Shown piece after piece: positions 1 to 9,700 of a DNA stretch of 43,247 bases. Position numbers and translations under genes: made by a program. The notes under the pieces were generated by a model, which worked only from the letters and a program-made list of their open reading frames with translations, was not told the DNA's origin and searched no databases. The DNA is from Bacteroidales bacterium (GTDB taxonomy: Bacteria > Bacteroidota > Bacteroidia > Bacteroidales > UBA12077), in contig DAOUTQ010000004.1 in the NCBI GenBank assembly GCA_030668615.1, positions 1-43,247 on the forward strand, given 5' to 3'. Positions within the stretch are counted from its first letter, which is position 1. Every line of letters begins with the position of its first letter.

Positions 1-2
1 GG

Positions 3-2762
3 CTATTCGAATTGGTTAACGCTGACAGAAAGTTTTCAGAACAAAGAATGGCAATTATTAATACAGTTGCCGAAGTATTTAAGCTTACCAAAGAGGAATT
101 CTTAAGTATTGAAAGTTTTGTAATTCACAACGAAGTTTCAGAAATAGACAATGCTGACAACTTAATAATTAACGATAAAGAGAATCAATGCAAAGAAGCG
201 AAACATGTTAAAGTTGAAGCCTTAGACGGCAATATTTTTATCCTACAGGTTAAAAGTGTTGATCTCTATTTTATGCGTTATAGCGGAAAGGAAGATCTTT
301 TTCTGAATGGACTCCCGGTTAACAATAAAAGAATTTACCTTTTTGCAAGTGGTGGTACTATCAAGTTACAAAAGGGAAAGCCTGTATATTATAGTGATAT
401 TGTTGCACATTATCTAGCGGATAGCACATCAACAAAAATTTCTTATATAGCAAGAGATCTTAACTTCGTTTTCCCAAATGGAGGTGTTGGATTAAGAAAC
501 ATTAGCTTCTCAGAAGATCAAGGAAAATTGATTGGCTTGATGGGTGCTAGCGGTGCAGGAAAAACTACCTTACTTAGTGTTCTTACAGGATTAAACGAAC
601 CTACTTCAGGTGAAATTCTTATAAATGGTCTTAATCTTCATAAAGAAAAAGAAAAACTTGAAGGAGTTATTGGTTATATTCCTCAAGATGATCTGTTAAT
701 TGAAGAACTTACGGTTTTTCAGAATCTTTATTATAATGCAAAACTCTGTTTTAATGATAAAACAGATGAAGAGATTATTGTACTTGTTGATAAAACCTTA
801 GCTAGCCTTGGGTTACTTGATCGTAAAGATCTAAAAGTTGGCTCTCCTATGAATAAAATGATTAGTGGAGGTCAACGTAAAAGATTAAATATTGCTCTTG
901 AACTTATCAGAGAACCCTCTATCCTATTAGTAGACGAACCTACATCTGGCCTCTCGTCTAGAGACTCAGAGAACGTAATGGACTTATTAAGAGAACTTGC
1001 TCTTAAAGGAAAATTAATTTTTGTTGTTATTCATCAACCTTCATCAGACATTTATAAAATGTTTGATAATATGATAATTCTTGATACAGGTGGTTACATG
1101 ATTTATTATGGCAATCCTGTTGAAGGTGTTATGTATTTTAAACGACTTGATGCTCAAATTAACAGTGATGTAGGAGAATGTCCAATTTGTGGTAATGTTA
1201 ATCCCGAACTTATTTTTAACATTATTGAAGCTAAAGTAGTTGATGAATATGGTAAATACACACCAAAAAGAAAAATATCACCTCTTAAATGGGAAGAAAA
1301 CTTTACTGGAAATATTAACATTGAGGAAGTAAAGCCTGTTCAAGAAGCTCCTCCTACAACTCTTAATATCCCTTCATGGATAAAACAGTTGAAAATTTAT
1401 ACTATTCGTGATTTCCTATCTAAAATAAGCAACACACAGTATATTGCTTTAAATCTATTGGAAGCTCCGGTATTAGGTTTTATACTCGCATATATTATTC
1501 GCTATATAGCAGATCCGAATTCCAATGTTTATATTTTTAGAGAAAATGAAAATATAAATATCTATATATTCATGGCACTTATTGTAGCTCTATTTTTAGG
1601 ATTAACAGTAAGTGCAGAAGAAATATTCCGCGATCGGAAGATACTAAAACGGGAAGCTTTTCTTAATTTAAGTCGGTCTAGCTATTTAATCTCGAAAATT
1701 TTTATATTATTTACTATATCAGCAATTCAAGCAATCCTATTTGTTTTAATAGCAAACAATATTCTTGGTATAAAAGCAATGACATTTGAATATTGGTTTG
1801 CTTTATTCACAACAGCAGCTTTTGCAAATATGCTTGGATTAAATGTTTCAGCTTCATTTAATTCTGCTGTTACTATTTATATTCTTATTCCGCTATTAAT
1901 GATTCCTATGATGATTTTAAGCGGTGCAATGTTCCCGTTCGACAAAATGAATCGTGCCGTAGGAAGTGTTAAAAAGGTGCCTTTTATAGCTGAATTTATG
2001 CCTACAAAATGGTCTTTTGAGGCATTAATGGTAAATCAGTTCAAGAACAATGAATTTGAAAAGAATTTCTTTGAAATTGAAAAACGAGAAAGTAATGCCG
2101 ACTTTAAGCAAGTCTACTATATCCCAGAATTGGAAAAATCCCTAACATATATTGAAGATAATTGGTATAAATTTCATGATGACGAGGAAGTTAAAAATAA
2201 TATAATACATAGCCTTAATTTATTAAAAACAGAACTTCCTAAAGAAGAAAGAAGAACAAGAATTCCTTTTGAATCTGGACACCAACTTGATACAGCCTTA
2301 CTTAACGAAATAATTATTGGAAAAACCGGAGATTACATTGAGAAACTTAATTCTCATTATAGCCTTAGATTTCAAAAGGCCAATAACGAAAAAGAAAATA
2401 TTATTAACTATTTATTAAAAACAACTCCTAAGCTATATAGAAATAAACGTGATGTATACCACAATGAAAGTGTTGCAGATCAGGTCAAGAAGTTTTTTGA
2501 AAAAAATAAGATCATACGATTCAAAGACGAATTAATACAACAAGTAGATCCAATTTATAGAGATGCTGATGTTGAAGGGTATTTCAATTTTAGATCACAT
2601 TTTTATGCTCCACGTAAATATTTTGCTGGGAAATATCATGATACTTACTGGTTTAATATGATCTTTATTTGGGTCATGACATTCTTTTTATATATTACCC
2701 TATATTATGAATTGTTGAAAAAGTTACTTGATCTTCCTGAGAAGATTAAGTTTAAAAAATAA
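3..2762 (+). CDS. ABCG-like ABC transporter, ATPase-permease fusion (5' partial)
   Basis: The reading frame is open to the left edge, and the first possible start in the window is a TTG at 12, so the true start probably lies outside. Residues are counted from that TTG. Residues 1-40 resemble a TerB-like helical domain and 60-135 look like an FHA-type beta domain; both are weak calls. The ATPase follows, with Walker A GASGAGKTT at about 178-186, signature ISGGQ at about 284-288, Walker B ending in DEPT at about 308 and an H-loop near 340. A CPICG motif lies near 390. From about 475 there are five membrane segments, then a soluble insert of about 200 residues, then a final membrane segment near 885-905. 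This half-transporter order (ATPase first, ABC-2 permease second) is that of the ABCG group. The substrate is unknown. The lipoprotein and secreted protein downstream lie on the same strand. Confidence 0.85.
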   Translation, partial: LFELVNADRKFSEQRMAIINTVAEVFKLTKEEFLSIESFVIHNEVSEIDNADNLIINDKENQCKEAKHVKVEALDGNIFILQVKSVDLYFMRYSGKEDLFLNGLPVNNKRIYLFASGGTIKLQKGKPVYYSDIVAHYLADSTSTKISYIARDLNFVFPNGGVGLRNISFSEDQGKLIGLMGASGAGKTTLLSVLTGLNEPTSGEILINGLNLHKEKEKLEGVIGYIPQDDLLIEELTVFQNLYYNAKLCFNDKTDEEIIVLVDKTLASLGLLDRKDLKVGSPMNKMISGGQRKRLNIALELIREPSILLVDEPTSGLSSRDSENVMDLLRELALKGKLIFVVIHQPSSDIYKMFDNMIILDTGGYMIYYGNPVEGVMYFKRLDAQINSDVGECPICGNVNPELIFNIIEAKVVDEYGKYTPKRKISPLKWEENFTGNINIEEVKPVQEAPPTTLNIPSWIKQLKIYTIRDFLSKISNTQYIALNLLEAPVLGFILAYIIRYIADPNSNVYIFRENENINIYIFMALIVALFLGLTVSAEEIFRDRKILKREAFLNLSRSSYLISKIFILFTISAIQAILFVLIANNILGIKAMTFEYWFALFTTAAFANMLGLNVSASFNSAVTIYILIPLLMIPMMILSGAMFPFDKMNRAVGSVKKVPFIAEFMPTKWSFEALMVNQFKNNEFEKNFFEIEKRESNADFKQVYYIPELEKSLTYIEDNWYKFHDDEEVKNNIIHSLNLLKTELPKEERRTRIPFESGHQLDTALLNEIIIGKTGDYIEKLNSHYSLRFQKANNEKENIINYLLKTTPKLYRNKRDVYHNESVADQVKKFFEKNKIIRFKDELIQQVDPIYRDADVEGYFNFRSHFYAPRKYFAGKYHDTYWFNMIFIWVMTFFLYITLYYELLKKLLDLPEKIKFKK

Positions 2763-2805
2763 TATTTCGAAGTATTGAATATTTTTATATCTTTATATGA
2801 TGTGT

Positions 2806-2813
2806 TAAATTTG
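2806..2813 (+). promoter_or_regulatory. Candidate -7 element for the 2835 lipoprotein gene
   Basis: TAAATTTG matches the Bacteroidota -7 consensus TAnnTTTG and ends 21 nt before the ATG at 2835. No well-spaced upstream TTG is visible, so the promoter is plausible but weak. Confidence 0.4.
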
Positions 2814-2834
2814 CAATACAACTGAAAATCAATC

Positions 2835-3752
2835 ATGTCAATTATGAGCAAACGTTTGATATACATATTATTACCGTTATTAATATTTACAAGCTGCCAA
2901 TCATGCAAGCAAAAAGATGCTGATTATGGAGCTGAATTTGAAGTTCCAGACTCTGTAATATATGATGGTGAATTAGAAATTTCACAACAAGCAATGGATG
3001 AAATTGTCCAGAATATATCATCACCTGTTGAAATTGCAGCATTAATTAAATCTGTTGGTGTACCATATTCTAGAAACTATTTGGCAAGCACTGATAATAT
3101 TGATAACTACAACACGAGTTTTGAAAAAGCACTTGGTTTAGGAATTTATGGTGCCGATCTTGGCTATCAAAATATGTATAATAAAACAGGTGCAGTTATT
3201 GATTATATTTCTGCAATAAAAACACTTGCCGACGGAATACGTGTTGGACAGTTTTTTGACTTTACTACACTAAAACGCTTAGTTACTAATAACCAAAACC
3301 TTGATTCTTTAATGACAATTTCTGTTCAGAATTTTAATCAAATGGACCGATATTTGAATGAGAATAATCGTAGTAATTTAAGTTCTTTAATAGTAACGGG
3401 AGTATGGATTGAAAGTATGTATTTATTAAGCGAGGTAATTAAGGAGTCTCCAAATGTTGAGCTTTCTGAAAAAATCGGGGAACAAAAAATTATTTTAGGT
3501 AATTTAATGTTACTGCTTAAGAATTATGAAAGAGATCCTAAATTTAAAGATCTTATTGAAAAACTTACTGAGATACAAGTGCTTTTTAAAGAAGTGACAA
3601 TTACTAATGAGAAAGGGGAACCAGAAATGGTTGAAGAAGATGGAATGTTGATAATAAAACAAAACGATAAACAGTCAATTGAAATATCAAATGAAACATT
3701 ATTTAAAATTATTGATAAGACAGTTGATATTCGTAATAAAATAATATTGTAA
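2835..3752 (+). CDS. Predicted lipoprotein of unknown function
   Basis: This 305-residue protein begins with a lipoprotein signal peptide: basic residues (SKR), a hydrophobic run, then a lipobox ending FTSC with the lipidated Cys at about residue 21. It should therefore be anchored in the inner or outer membrane. The rest is soluble and looks largely helical, and no enzyme motif was recognised. A second in-frame ATG three codons downstream would give an equally good signal. The next gene starts 2 nt after the stop, so the two are almost certainly co-transcribed. The function is unknown; a Bacteroidota-restricted conserved lipoprotein family is the likeliest description. Confidence 0.75.
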   Translation: MSIMSKRLIYILLPLLIFTSCQSCKQKDADYGAEFEVPDSVIYDGELEISQQAMDEIVQNISSPVEIAALIKSVGVPYSRNYLASTDNIDNYNTSFEKALGLGIYGADLGYQNMYNKTGAVIDYISAIKTLADGIRVGQFFDFTTLKRLVTNNQNLDSLMTISVQNFNQMDRYLNENNRSNLSSLIVTGVWIESMYLLSEVIKESPNVELSEKIGEQKIILGNLMLLLKNYERDPKFKDLIEKLTEIQVLFKEVTITNEKGEPEMVEEDGMLIIKQNDKQSIEISNETLFKIIDKTVDIRNKIIL

Positions 3753-3754
3753 AT

Positions 3755-4204
3755 ATGAGAAGCATATATATAATTTTTACCTTATTTGCAATTATCATTC
3801 TTGGAAATAGCAACAAGCTATATGCTCAATCCGGACAGGAATTAGTAGATATTTGCGGAATGGTTGCCGGAGATGCTACTTACCTGAAAGACTTTCAAAT
3901 AAAATTGGAAGCTGCTAAGCCAGGAGAAGAACCTCCAAGAGCAGCACATTCAGTAGTACTAAGTAAAAACACGAAGTATCGTTTTTCTGTATGTAATTCT
4001 AAAGATTACCCAGGAGAAGCTATTTTACAGATTTATGATAATAATAGATTATTAGGAACAACATATTTAGTTGCTACAGGAAAAAACTATCCAAGTGTTG
4101 ATTTAAAATGCTCACAAACTGGAGTTTACCATATCTTCGTAACCTTTAAAGAAGGTAAGCAAGGGATGGCGGTTGCATTACTGTCCTTTGTAGAAAGATT
4201 CTAA
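3755..4204 (+). CDS. Small secreted protein of unknown function
   Basis: This 149-residue protein has a clear N-terminal signal peptide (MRS, then a long hydrophobic stretch) with likely cleavage after YAQ near residue 25. The mature part has alternating polar and hydrophobic residues suggesting a small beta-sandwich, with three Cys in total in the mature region (near DICGM, SVCNS and LKCSQ). No family was recognised. It follows the lipoprotein gene by 2 nt and is followed by a hairpin terminator, so it ends this transcription unit. Confidence 0.7.
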   Translation: MRSIYIIFTLFAIIILGNSNKLYAQSGQELVDICGMVAGDATYLKDFQIKLEAAKPGEEPPRAAHSVVLSKNTKYRFSVCNSKDYPGEAILQIYDNNRLLGTTYLVATGKNYPSVDLKCSQTGVYHIFVTFKEGKQGMAVALLSFVERF

Positions 4205-4234
4205 TACCAAGTAAAAAATATTATACTAATTCTT

Positions 4235-4264
4235 AACAGCCCATTTAATAATGGGCTGTTATTT
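4235..4264. terminator. Hairpin terminator shared by convergent genes
   Basis: A perfect 10-bp inverted repeat, AACAGCCCAT (4235-4244) and ATGGGCTGTT (4251-4260) around a 6-nt loop, sits between convergent genes. The T tract is short on both sides. The last codons and stop of the - strand gene at 4245 lie inside the hairpin. Confidence 0.7.
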
Positions 4265-5243
4265 GTATATATACTATTAATCCTATAAGAATAATTAATA
4301 AACTATTTAAATACCAGCTCTTCTTTATAGTATAAAAATAATTGGTTAAAAGGAAGGATACAGGTATACTGATTAGATAAATTATCTCAAATGAAACATT
4401 TTTAAAAAAGAAAAATAATACCAAACAGAAAACAAATACCCACAAATTAATTACAAAATATTTTCTTGTTCTAATTTTTTTCTTTTGAAAGTTTACAACA
4501 AGAACATAACTGGCATTTACAATAATAAAAAACAGAAATCCATAAAATAAATAATATGCTAAATGTATGTTACTAAATTCTTTTACAAAGCTAAATCCCG
4601 CTTTAATATTCTCAACTAATAAAGCCATTTCTGACAAATCAAAAGCCACAAAATAAAAGACAAAAACAAATAAATATGGAGTAAGAAAGCCTAAAATACT
4701 TACAATCCATTCTCTTCCAATAAATGGTCTTAATACAGATAAAGATATCCATATTACAATAAAAAATACTGCGAAGGGAATCCAAAATAAAGATGCAATT
4801 GATATAAAAAACCCAGCCAAATAAAGTTTATTCAAAGCATATTCTACTCTATAAATACTAAATATATAGTTGAGCGACAAGAAAATAAAAATTGTCCCTA
4901 TTAAAACCGGATTAAATCTTTGCAAAGGAATAAAACTACTTGAAATTAAAATGTAAAAAAAAGCAGGCAAGTATGTTCTGTAATTAATTAATATATACTT
5001 CTTATTAAATTGTATCAGTAAAAAAGCCTGAAATAAAACAAAAACAAAACCCACAAATATTGAAACAATTGAATTAATGGGAATAATACTTTCAAAAAAG
5101 TTATACAAAGGCATATTTAATATATCTCCTGATATTTCAATTACATTTGTATTTAAAATTGAAAACCCCCATATAAGGATTCCGGTTAAAACAATAAAAA
5201 TAATTACTCCGGGTCGGTTACTTTTTAAAATAGAAGAAATCAT
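4245..5243 (-). CDS. Multi-pass membrane protein, DUF6427-like
   Basis: This 332-residue, very hydrophobic protein has roughly nine or ten predicted membrane segments and almost no soluble domain. The N-terminus (MISSILKSNRPG, then a hydrophobic helix) and the position next to purD resemble the DUF6427 family of Bacteroidota. I recall the resemblance but could not test it. The gene starts 5 nt after the purD stop, so it is co-transcribed with purD. The C-terminal residues TAHY are encoded inside the terminator hairpin. The function is unknown. Confidence 0.7.
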   Translation of the reverse strand: MISSILKSNRPGVIIFIVLTGILIWGFSILNTNVIEISGDILNMPLYNFFESIIPINSIVSIFVGFVFVLFQAFLLIQFNKKYILINYRTYLPAFFYILISSSFIPLQRFNPVLIGTIFIFLSLNYIFSIYRVEYALNKLYLAGFFISIASLFWIPFAVFFIVIWISLSVLRPFIGREWIVSILGFLTPYLFVFVFYFVAFDLSEMALLVENIKAGFSFVKEFSNIHLAYYLFYGFLFFIIVNASYVLVVNFQKKKIRTRKYFVINLWVFVFCLVLFFFFKNVSFEIIYLISIPVSFLLTNYFYTIKKSWYLNSLLIILIGLIVYIQITAHY

Positions 5244-5248
5244 GCTCG

Positions 5249-6517
5249 TTATTTTAAATCAAATCCAATGTCACTTCTGTAATATTTATCTTCGAATTGA
5301 ATTGTATCAACATTTTTATAGCTTTTTTCGAGTGCCTGAAAAATATCTTTACCATAGGATGATACAGCAATTACTCGGCCTCCGTTAGTAACAATATCAG
5401 TTGACTTATATTTAGTCCCTGCATGGAATATTAATGAGTCTTTAATTTCAGGTATTTCTATTTTCTTCCCTTTTACATAATCCCCAGGATATCCGCCAGA
5501 AACCATCATTACCGTTGAGCAGGCTTCAGTATTAAACTCGATTGTAGCATTTTCGAGTGTTTCGTTTTTTACATGTATGAACAGATCAACAATATCTGAT
5601 TTTATTCTTGGCACTACTACTTCTGTTTCAGGATCACCCATTCTTACATTATATTCAATAACAAAAGGATCATCACCAACTTTTATTAATCCAAAGAAAA
5701 CAAATCCTTTATAGTCTATATTTTCATTTATTAATCCTTTAATAGTTGGTTTAATAACACTTTCCTCAACCTTATCCATAAATTCCTTGTCTGCAAAAGG
5801 AACAGGAGAAACAGCCCCCATGCCACCAGTATTTAAACCAGTATCTCCATTACCTATTCTTTTATAATCTTTTGCTTCTGGTAATATTTTATATGATTTA
5901 CCATCAGTTAATACAAAAACAGATAATTCTATTCCGCTAAGGAATTCTTCAATTACAACTGTATCACTTGCTTTCCCAAATTGTCCATGAAGCATTTCTT
6001 CAAGAGACTTTTTTGCTTCTTCCAGATCTTCCAGAATTAATACTCCCTTACCTGCTGCCAGTCCATCTGCTTTTAAAACATACGGAGAGCTTAGTACTTC
6101 TAAAAATGCTTTCCCTTCATTAATATTTGCTTTTGAAAAAGATTTATATGATGCAGTAGGAATATTATATTTACTCATAAATTCTTTCGCGTAATCTTTA
6201 CTTCCTTCTAATATTGCTCCTGCTTTTACAGGTCCAATTACAGATATGTTTTTCAAGCTAATATCTTCCAAAAAATAATCTGCAATTCCATCTACAAGAG
6301 GTTGCTCCGGACCAACAACAACAAGCTCAACATTTTTCTCTATAGCAAATTTCTTTATTTCGCTAAAATCAGATAAGTTGAGATTTACGTTCTCTCCAAC
6401 TTCGGATGTTCCAGCATTTCCAGGAGCAATATAAAGTTTACCTATTTTTTTACTCTGACTTATTTTCCATGCAAGTGCATGTTCTCGACCACCAGAACCT
6501 AAAAGCAAAATATTCAT
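5249..6517 (-). CDS. purD: Phosphoribosylamine-glycine ligase (GAR synthetase)
   Basis: PurD joins glycine to 5-phosphoribosylamine using ATP, the second step of de novo purine synthesis, in the cytoplasm. The 422-residue length is normal. The N-terminus MNILLLGSGGREHALAWK is the family hallmark, followed by a GPEQPLVDG motif. The ATP-grasp domain contains the KADGLAAGKGV nucleotide loop and the metal-binding MGDPETEVV segment. TGGMGA is present in the substrate region. A strong Bacteroidota promoter lies just upstream, and the DUF6427-like gene follows by 5 nt. No other purine gene is nearby. Confidence 0.97.
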   Translation of the reverse strand: MNILLLGSGGREHALAWKISQSKKIGKLYIAPGNAGTSEVGENVNLNLSDFSEIKKFAIEKNVELVVVGPEQPLVDGIADYFLEDISLKNISVIGPVKAGAILEGSKDYAKEFMSKYNIPTASYKSFSKANINEGKAFLEVLSSPYVLKADGLAAGKGVLILEDLEEAKKSLEEMLHGQFGKASDTVVIEEFLSGIELSVFVLTDGKSYKILPEAKDYKRIGNGDTGLNTGGMGAVSPVPFADKEFMDKVEESVIKPTIKGLINENIDYKGFVFFGLIKVGDDPFVIEYNVRMGDPETEVVVPRIKSDIVDLFIHVKNETLENATIEFNTEACSTVMMVSGGYPGDYVKGKKIEIPEIKDSLIFHAGTKYKSTDIVTNGGRVIAVSSYGKDIFQALEKSYKNVDTIQFEDKYYRSDIGFDLK

Positions 6518-6540
6518 AATCTATTATTTGATTTAAGAAA

Positions 6541-6572
6541 CAAATATAAATAACCAATTGCTTGTCAACAAA
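6541..6572 (-). promoter_or_regulatory. purD promoter, Bacteroidota type
   Basis: Read on the - strand, TTTG (6569-6572) is followed after exactly 20 nt by TATATTTG (6541-6548). Both elements and the spacing match the Bacteroidota primary sigma consensus. The -7 element lies 23 nt before the purD ATG. Confidence 0.75.
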
Positions 6573-6595
6573 TTAATTTATCATTGTATATTAAC

Positions 6596-6625
6596 AATAA
6601 AAAAGGGCTCTGGAAAAGAGCCCTT
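6596..6625 (-). terminator. Intrinsic terminator of the lasso/T9SS transcription unit
   Basis: AAGGGCTC (6603-6610) and GAGCCCTT (6618-6625) form an 8-bp stem with a 7-nt loop. On the - strand the hairpin is followed by a T-rich tract, so it should terminate transcription arriving from the 6764-10090 gene before it reaches purD. Confidence 0.8.
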
Positions 6626-6637
6626 AATAGTATTATA

Positions 6638-6697
6638 CCGTTTATTATTCAAGTTGTCATATTTGTGAAAAACAAATATGGATTGAATATATAACGG
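6638..6697. repeat. Long two-part inverted repeat between the T9SS gene and its terminator
   Basis: The inner stem is a perfect 9 bp, CATATTTGT (6658-6666) and ACAAATATG (6672-6680) around a GAAAA loop. The outer arms 6638-6652 and 6683-6697 pair at 12 of 15 positions, with a 3-nt internal mismatch. The whole 60-nt element lies just after the stop of the 6764 gene (in its transcript) and before the terminator. It could be an mRNA 3'-end structure, a small RNA or a mobile REP-like unit; no second copy was seen in this window. Confidence 0.5.
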
Positions 6698-6763
6698 CAT
6701 TAACCATTCTAATCTTCAAGACATCACATTATATGCAACATTTTGAAGAAGAATTGGTATTAT

Positions 6764-9700
6764 TTACTGTATAATAATTTTTCTATTGATGCTTACTTCT
6801 TTGTTATAAAGTCGTATGAAATATATCCCCTTAGGATAATTAGCAACATTAATTTCTTTCAAGTTTTCTTCACCAAAGAGATTTAAATTTTTGGCATAAA
6901 CTATACCTCCTGATACATTTACAAGCTGAATTACAAAATCGCCTTCATATTCTGTTTTAATAAATAGTCGACCTGAAGTTGGATTAGGGTAAATCCTGAT
7001 TCTTTCATCAGAAAAATAATCATCTATACCATCAGGAGAACTTACCGATAAAGTACTTGATGTTACAGGTCCACATAAATTATCATCTGTTACATCTACA
7101 GTATAATCTCCAGGCAATAATGATTCAAAAACACCTGTAGAATTATTTATATTGCCTGGATTTAAAGTATAGTCTAAAACTCCCGTTCCTCCCGTTGCGC
7201 TAACTGTAACAGATCCATCTGAAACAGATGATCCAGAAGCATCTGTAGTGTTTTCAGAATTAATTGTAATGACTTCAGGTTCTGTTAAATTGTGATTATC
7301 TGTTGCTTCACATCCTTTATAATCCGAAACTGTAACAATATAAAATCCAGCACCTAATCCGTTTGCAATTGCCGATGTTTGATGCCCGGGATCACTCCAT
7401 TCATATGAATATGTTCCATTTCCACCACCAGCATTAGCTAGTAGTTCTCCATCTATTAATCCATTACATGATGGTTCATTCCCTAAACTTATTGATACAC
7501 TTAAATCAAATTCTGGTTCAGTAATTTCATAATTAGTAATAGAAAACGAACATTCCATGTCATCAGTAACTGTTACACTATAGAAACCTGCACCAAGACC
7601 GTTAATATCTTCAGTAGTTTTACCATTACTCCAGTTGAATGAATATGGTTCCGTTCCATCTTCAGTAATGGTTAAGTTTATTAAACCATCTTCATCTCCT
7701 TTACAATAAACAGCAGTTGTAGATCCGCTTAATGATCCAGATAAATTATATGATAATTCATAGATAATGACACTGTCTACAATGCTTACATCAGGTTCTT
7801 CATCAGTATCAGTAACTGTAACATAATATTTAATTCCAGCACCAATACCAGTTAAATTATTTGCTGTTGCCGTTATTTGATCTCCTGCGTTTGAGTCCCA
7901 CAGGTAAGTAATATTAGTATGCCCAACGGGGGAATAATAGTTTACAGTAGCTCTTCCGTTTGAAACTCCATTACATGCATCTTTTTTAGATTCAATATAA
8001 CTAGAGAACTCAAATTGATTAATAATAATGAATGATGTGTCAGCATTACACAAATTCTCATCTGTTACCGTAACATTATATGTTCCCGGATTTAAAGTAT
8101 TAATATCCTGGATATTGTTTGTATAACCATCAGGCCCTGTCCAGCTCGCTCCATAAGCAGATGGTGTGCCGGTTCCTCCCGTTATTTCTAAGTCAATTTC
8201 TCCCTCAGAACCTACGCCTAAGTAATGTTGAACAATAGAAGAATTCCCAAACCGCATTGTATCCGGACCATTAATATATATTGCTGTATCACCTGTACAA
8301 GAATTTTCATCAGTAACGGTCACTTTATATTCGCCAATGCCAAGCCCACTTTGATCTTCTGCTTCTAAAACTGTTCCTTCTCCAACCCAATAATATTCAT
8401 TGCCACCATTGCCTCCTGTAACATTTAGATCAATTGCACCTTCTTCAGAATCACTACAAGTTGTTACTTGCGTAATATCTGGATTAAAAATAAAAGCATC
8501 AGGTTCTGTTAAAATATATTGGGCAACATCAATAGAATCTAATGCGTCAGTAACAGTAACAGTATACGTCCCGGCAGAAAGACCTGTCGCTGTAGAATCT
8601 GTTCCTCCAATATTCCATAGATACGTATAGGGCTTTTCACCAAATTTGGGTGTAACAATTAATTCTCCATTGCTTTGTGAATTACATGTAGGCCTGGTAA
8701 TTTTTGTAAATGCAGCAGACAAAGGAGCATAATATTTTGCAACAACTCCATCTCTCAAACCTGGATTTGTATTAGTATAAGTACTGTCTCCAACAGGCAA
8801 AATAGTTGATTGAAAATATCCACTCATTACAACTACACCCGTATTTAAAACTATACTTCCTGCTGCCAAATCATTATTGTCATCTCCTCCTAACTTAATG
8901 CCATTATAAGGATTTAGATTCAAATCAAATGATGCTAAAAACATATCTCTATCTAAAGTGCCTGTTGTAGTTAAAGTATCTCCATTGAAATTAATAGAAT
9001 CACTAAAATATCCAGACATATACAGGATATCATTACTCAAACTTAAATCAACGCCAAAATCACGACCATCGTTACCAAAATGCTTGTTTAATTGTAAAGT
9101 GCCTGATTTATTATATTTTAAAACAAAAATGTCGAAATCATTAACGTGATTTAAAACCTGATTTGCAATAAGACTTTCAGTTGAGTCAGCTGAAAATGTT
9201 GAACTTTGATAGTATCCTGTAAAGTATACGTTTCCATAAGCATCTCCTGCAATAGATCCAGTTGCATCTAAATTATCGCCATATGTTCTTCTAATCCACA
9301 TTCCGTCTCCATCACTATCCGTTTTATAAAGGAACAAATCTTGTTTTCCAGCAACATTACTAGTAATTGTTTCTAAATCAAAATTCATATCATCTCTAAA
9401 GTAACCATTGAAATAATACTCATTTTGATAGACTTTAACATTATTAATTCTTGAAGCTGCACTACTTCCTGACACATTTTTTATCCATATTTTTACTCCA
9501 CTAGTGTCAAATTTTGCAAAAAAGTTGTTTTTCCCGGAACTGACAATGCTCTGATCATAAATAAATATAGAATCCGTATAATGTCCTGTAATTATAAGAT
9601 CATTATTCATATCCACATCAATATCAGTAGGACTTTGTTGAGAAGGATAAGTAGCTATTTTATTAGCCCAGTTTAATTCACCGCTACTATTATATTTGCT

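Noticed and set aside
1180-1200. CPICG as a zinc-finger domain in the ABC transporter
   Set aside because: A single CxxC with no second Cys pair close by is not enough to call a zinc-binding domain.
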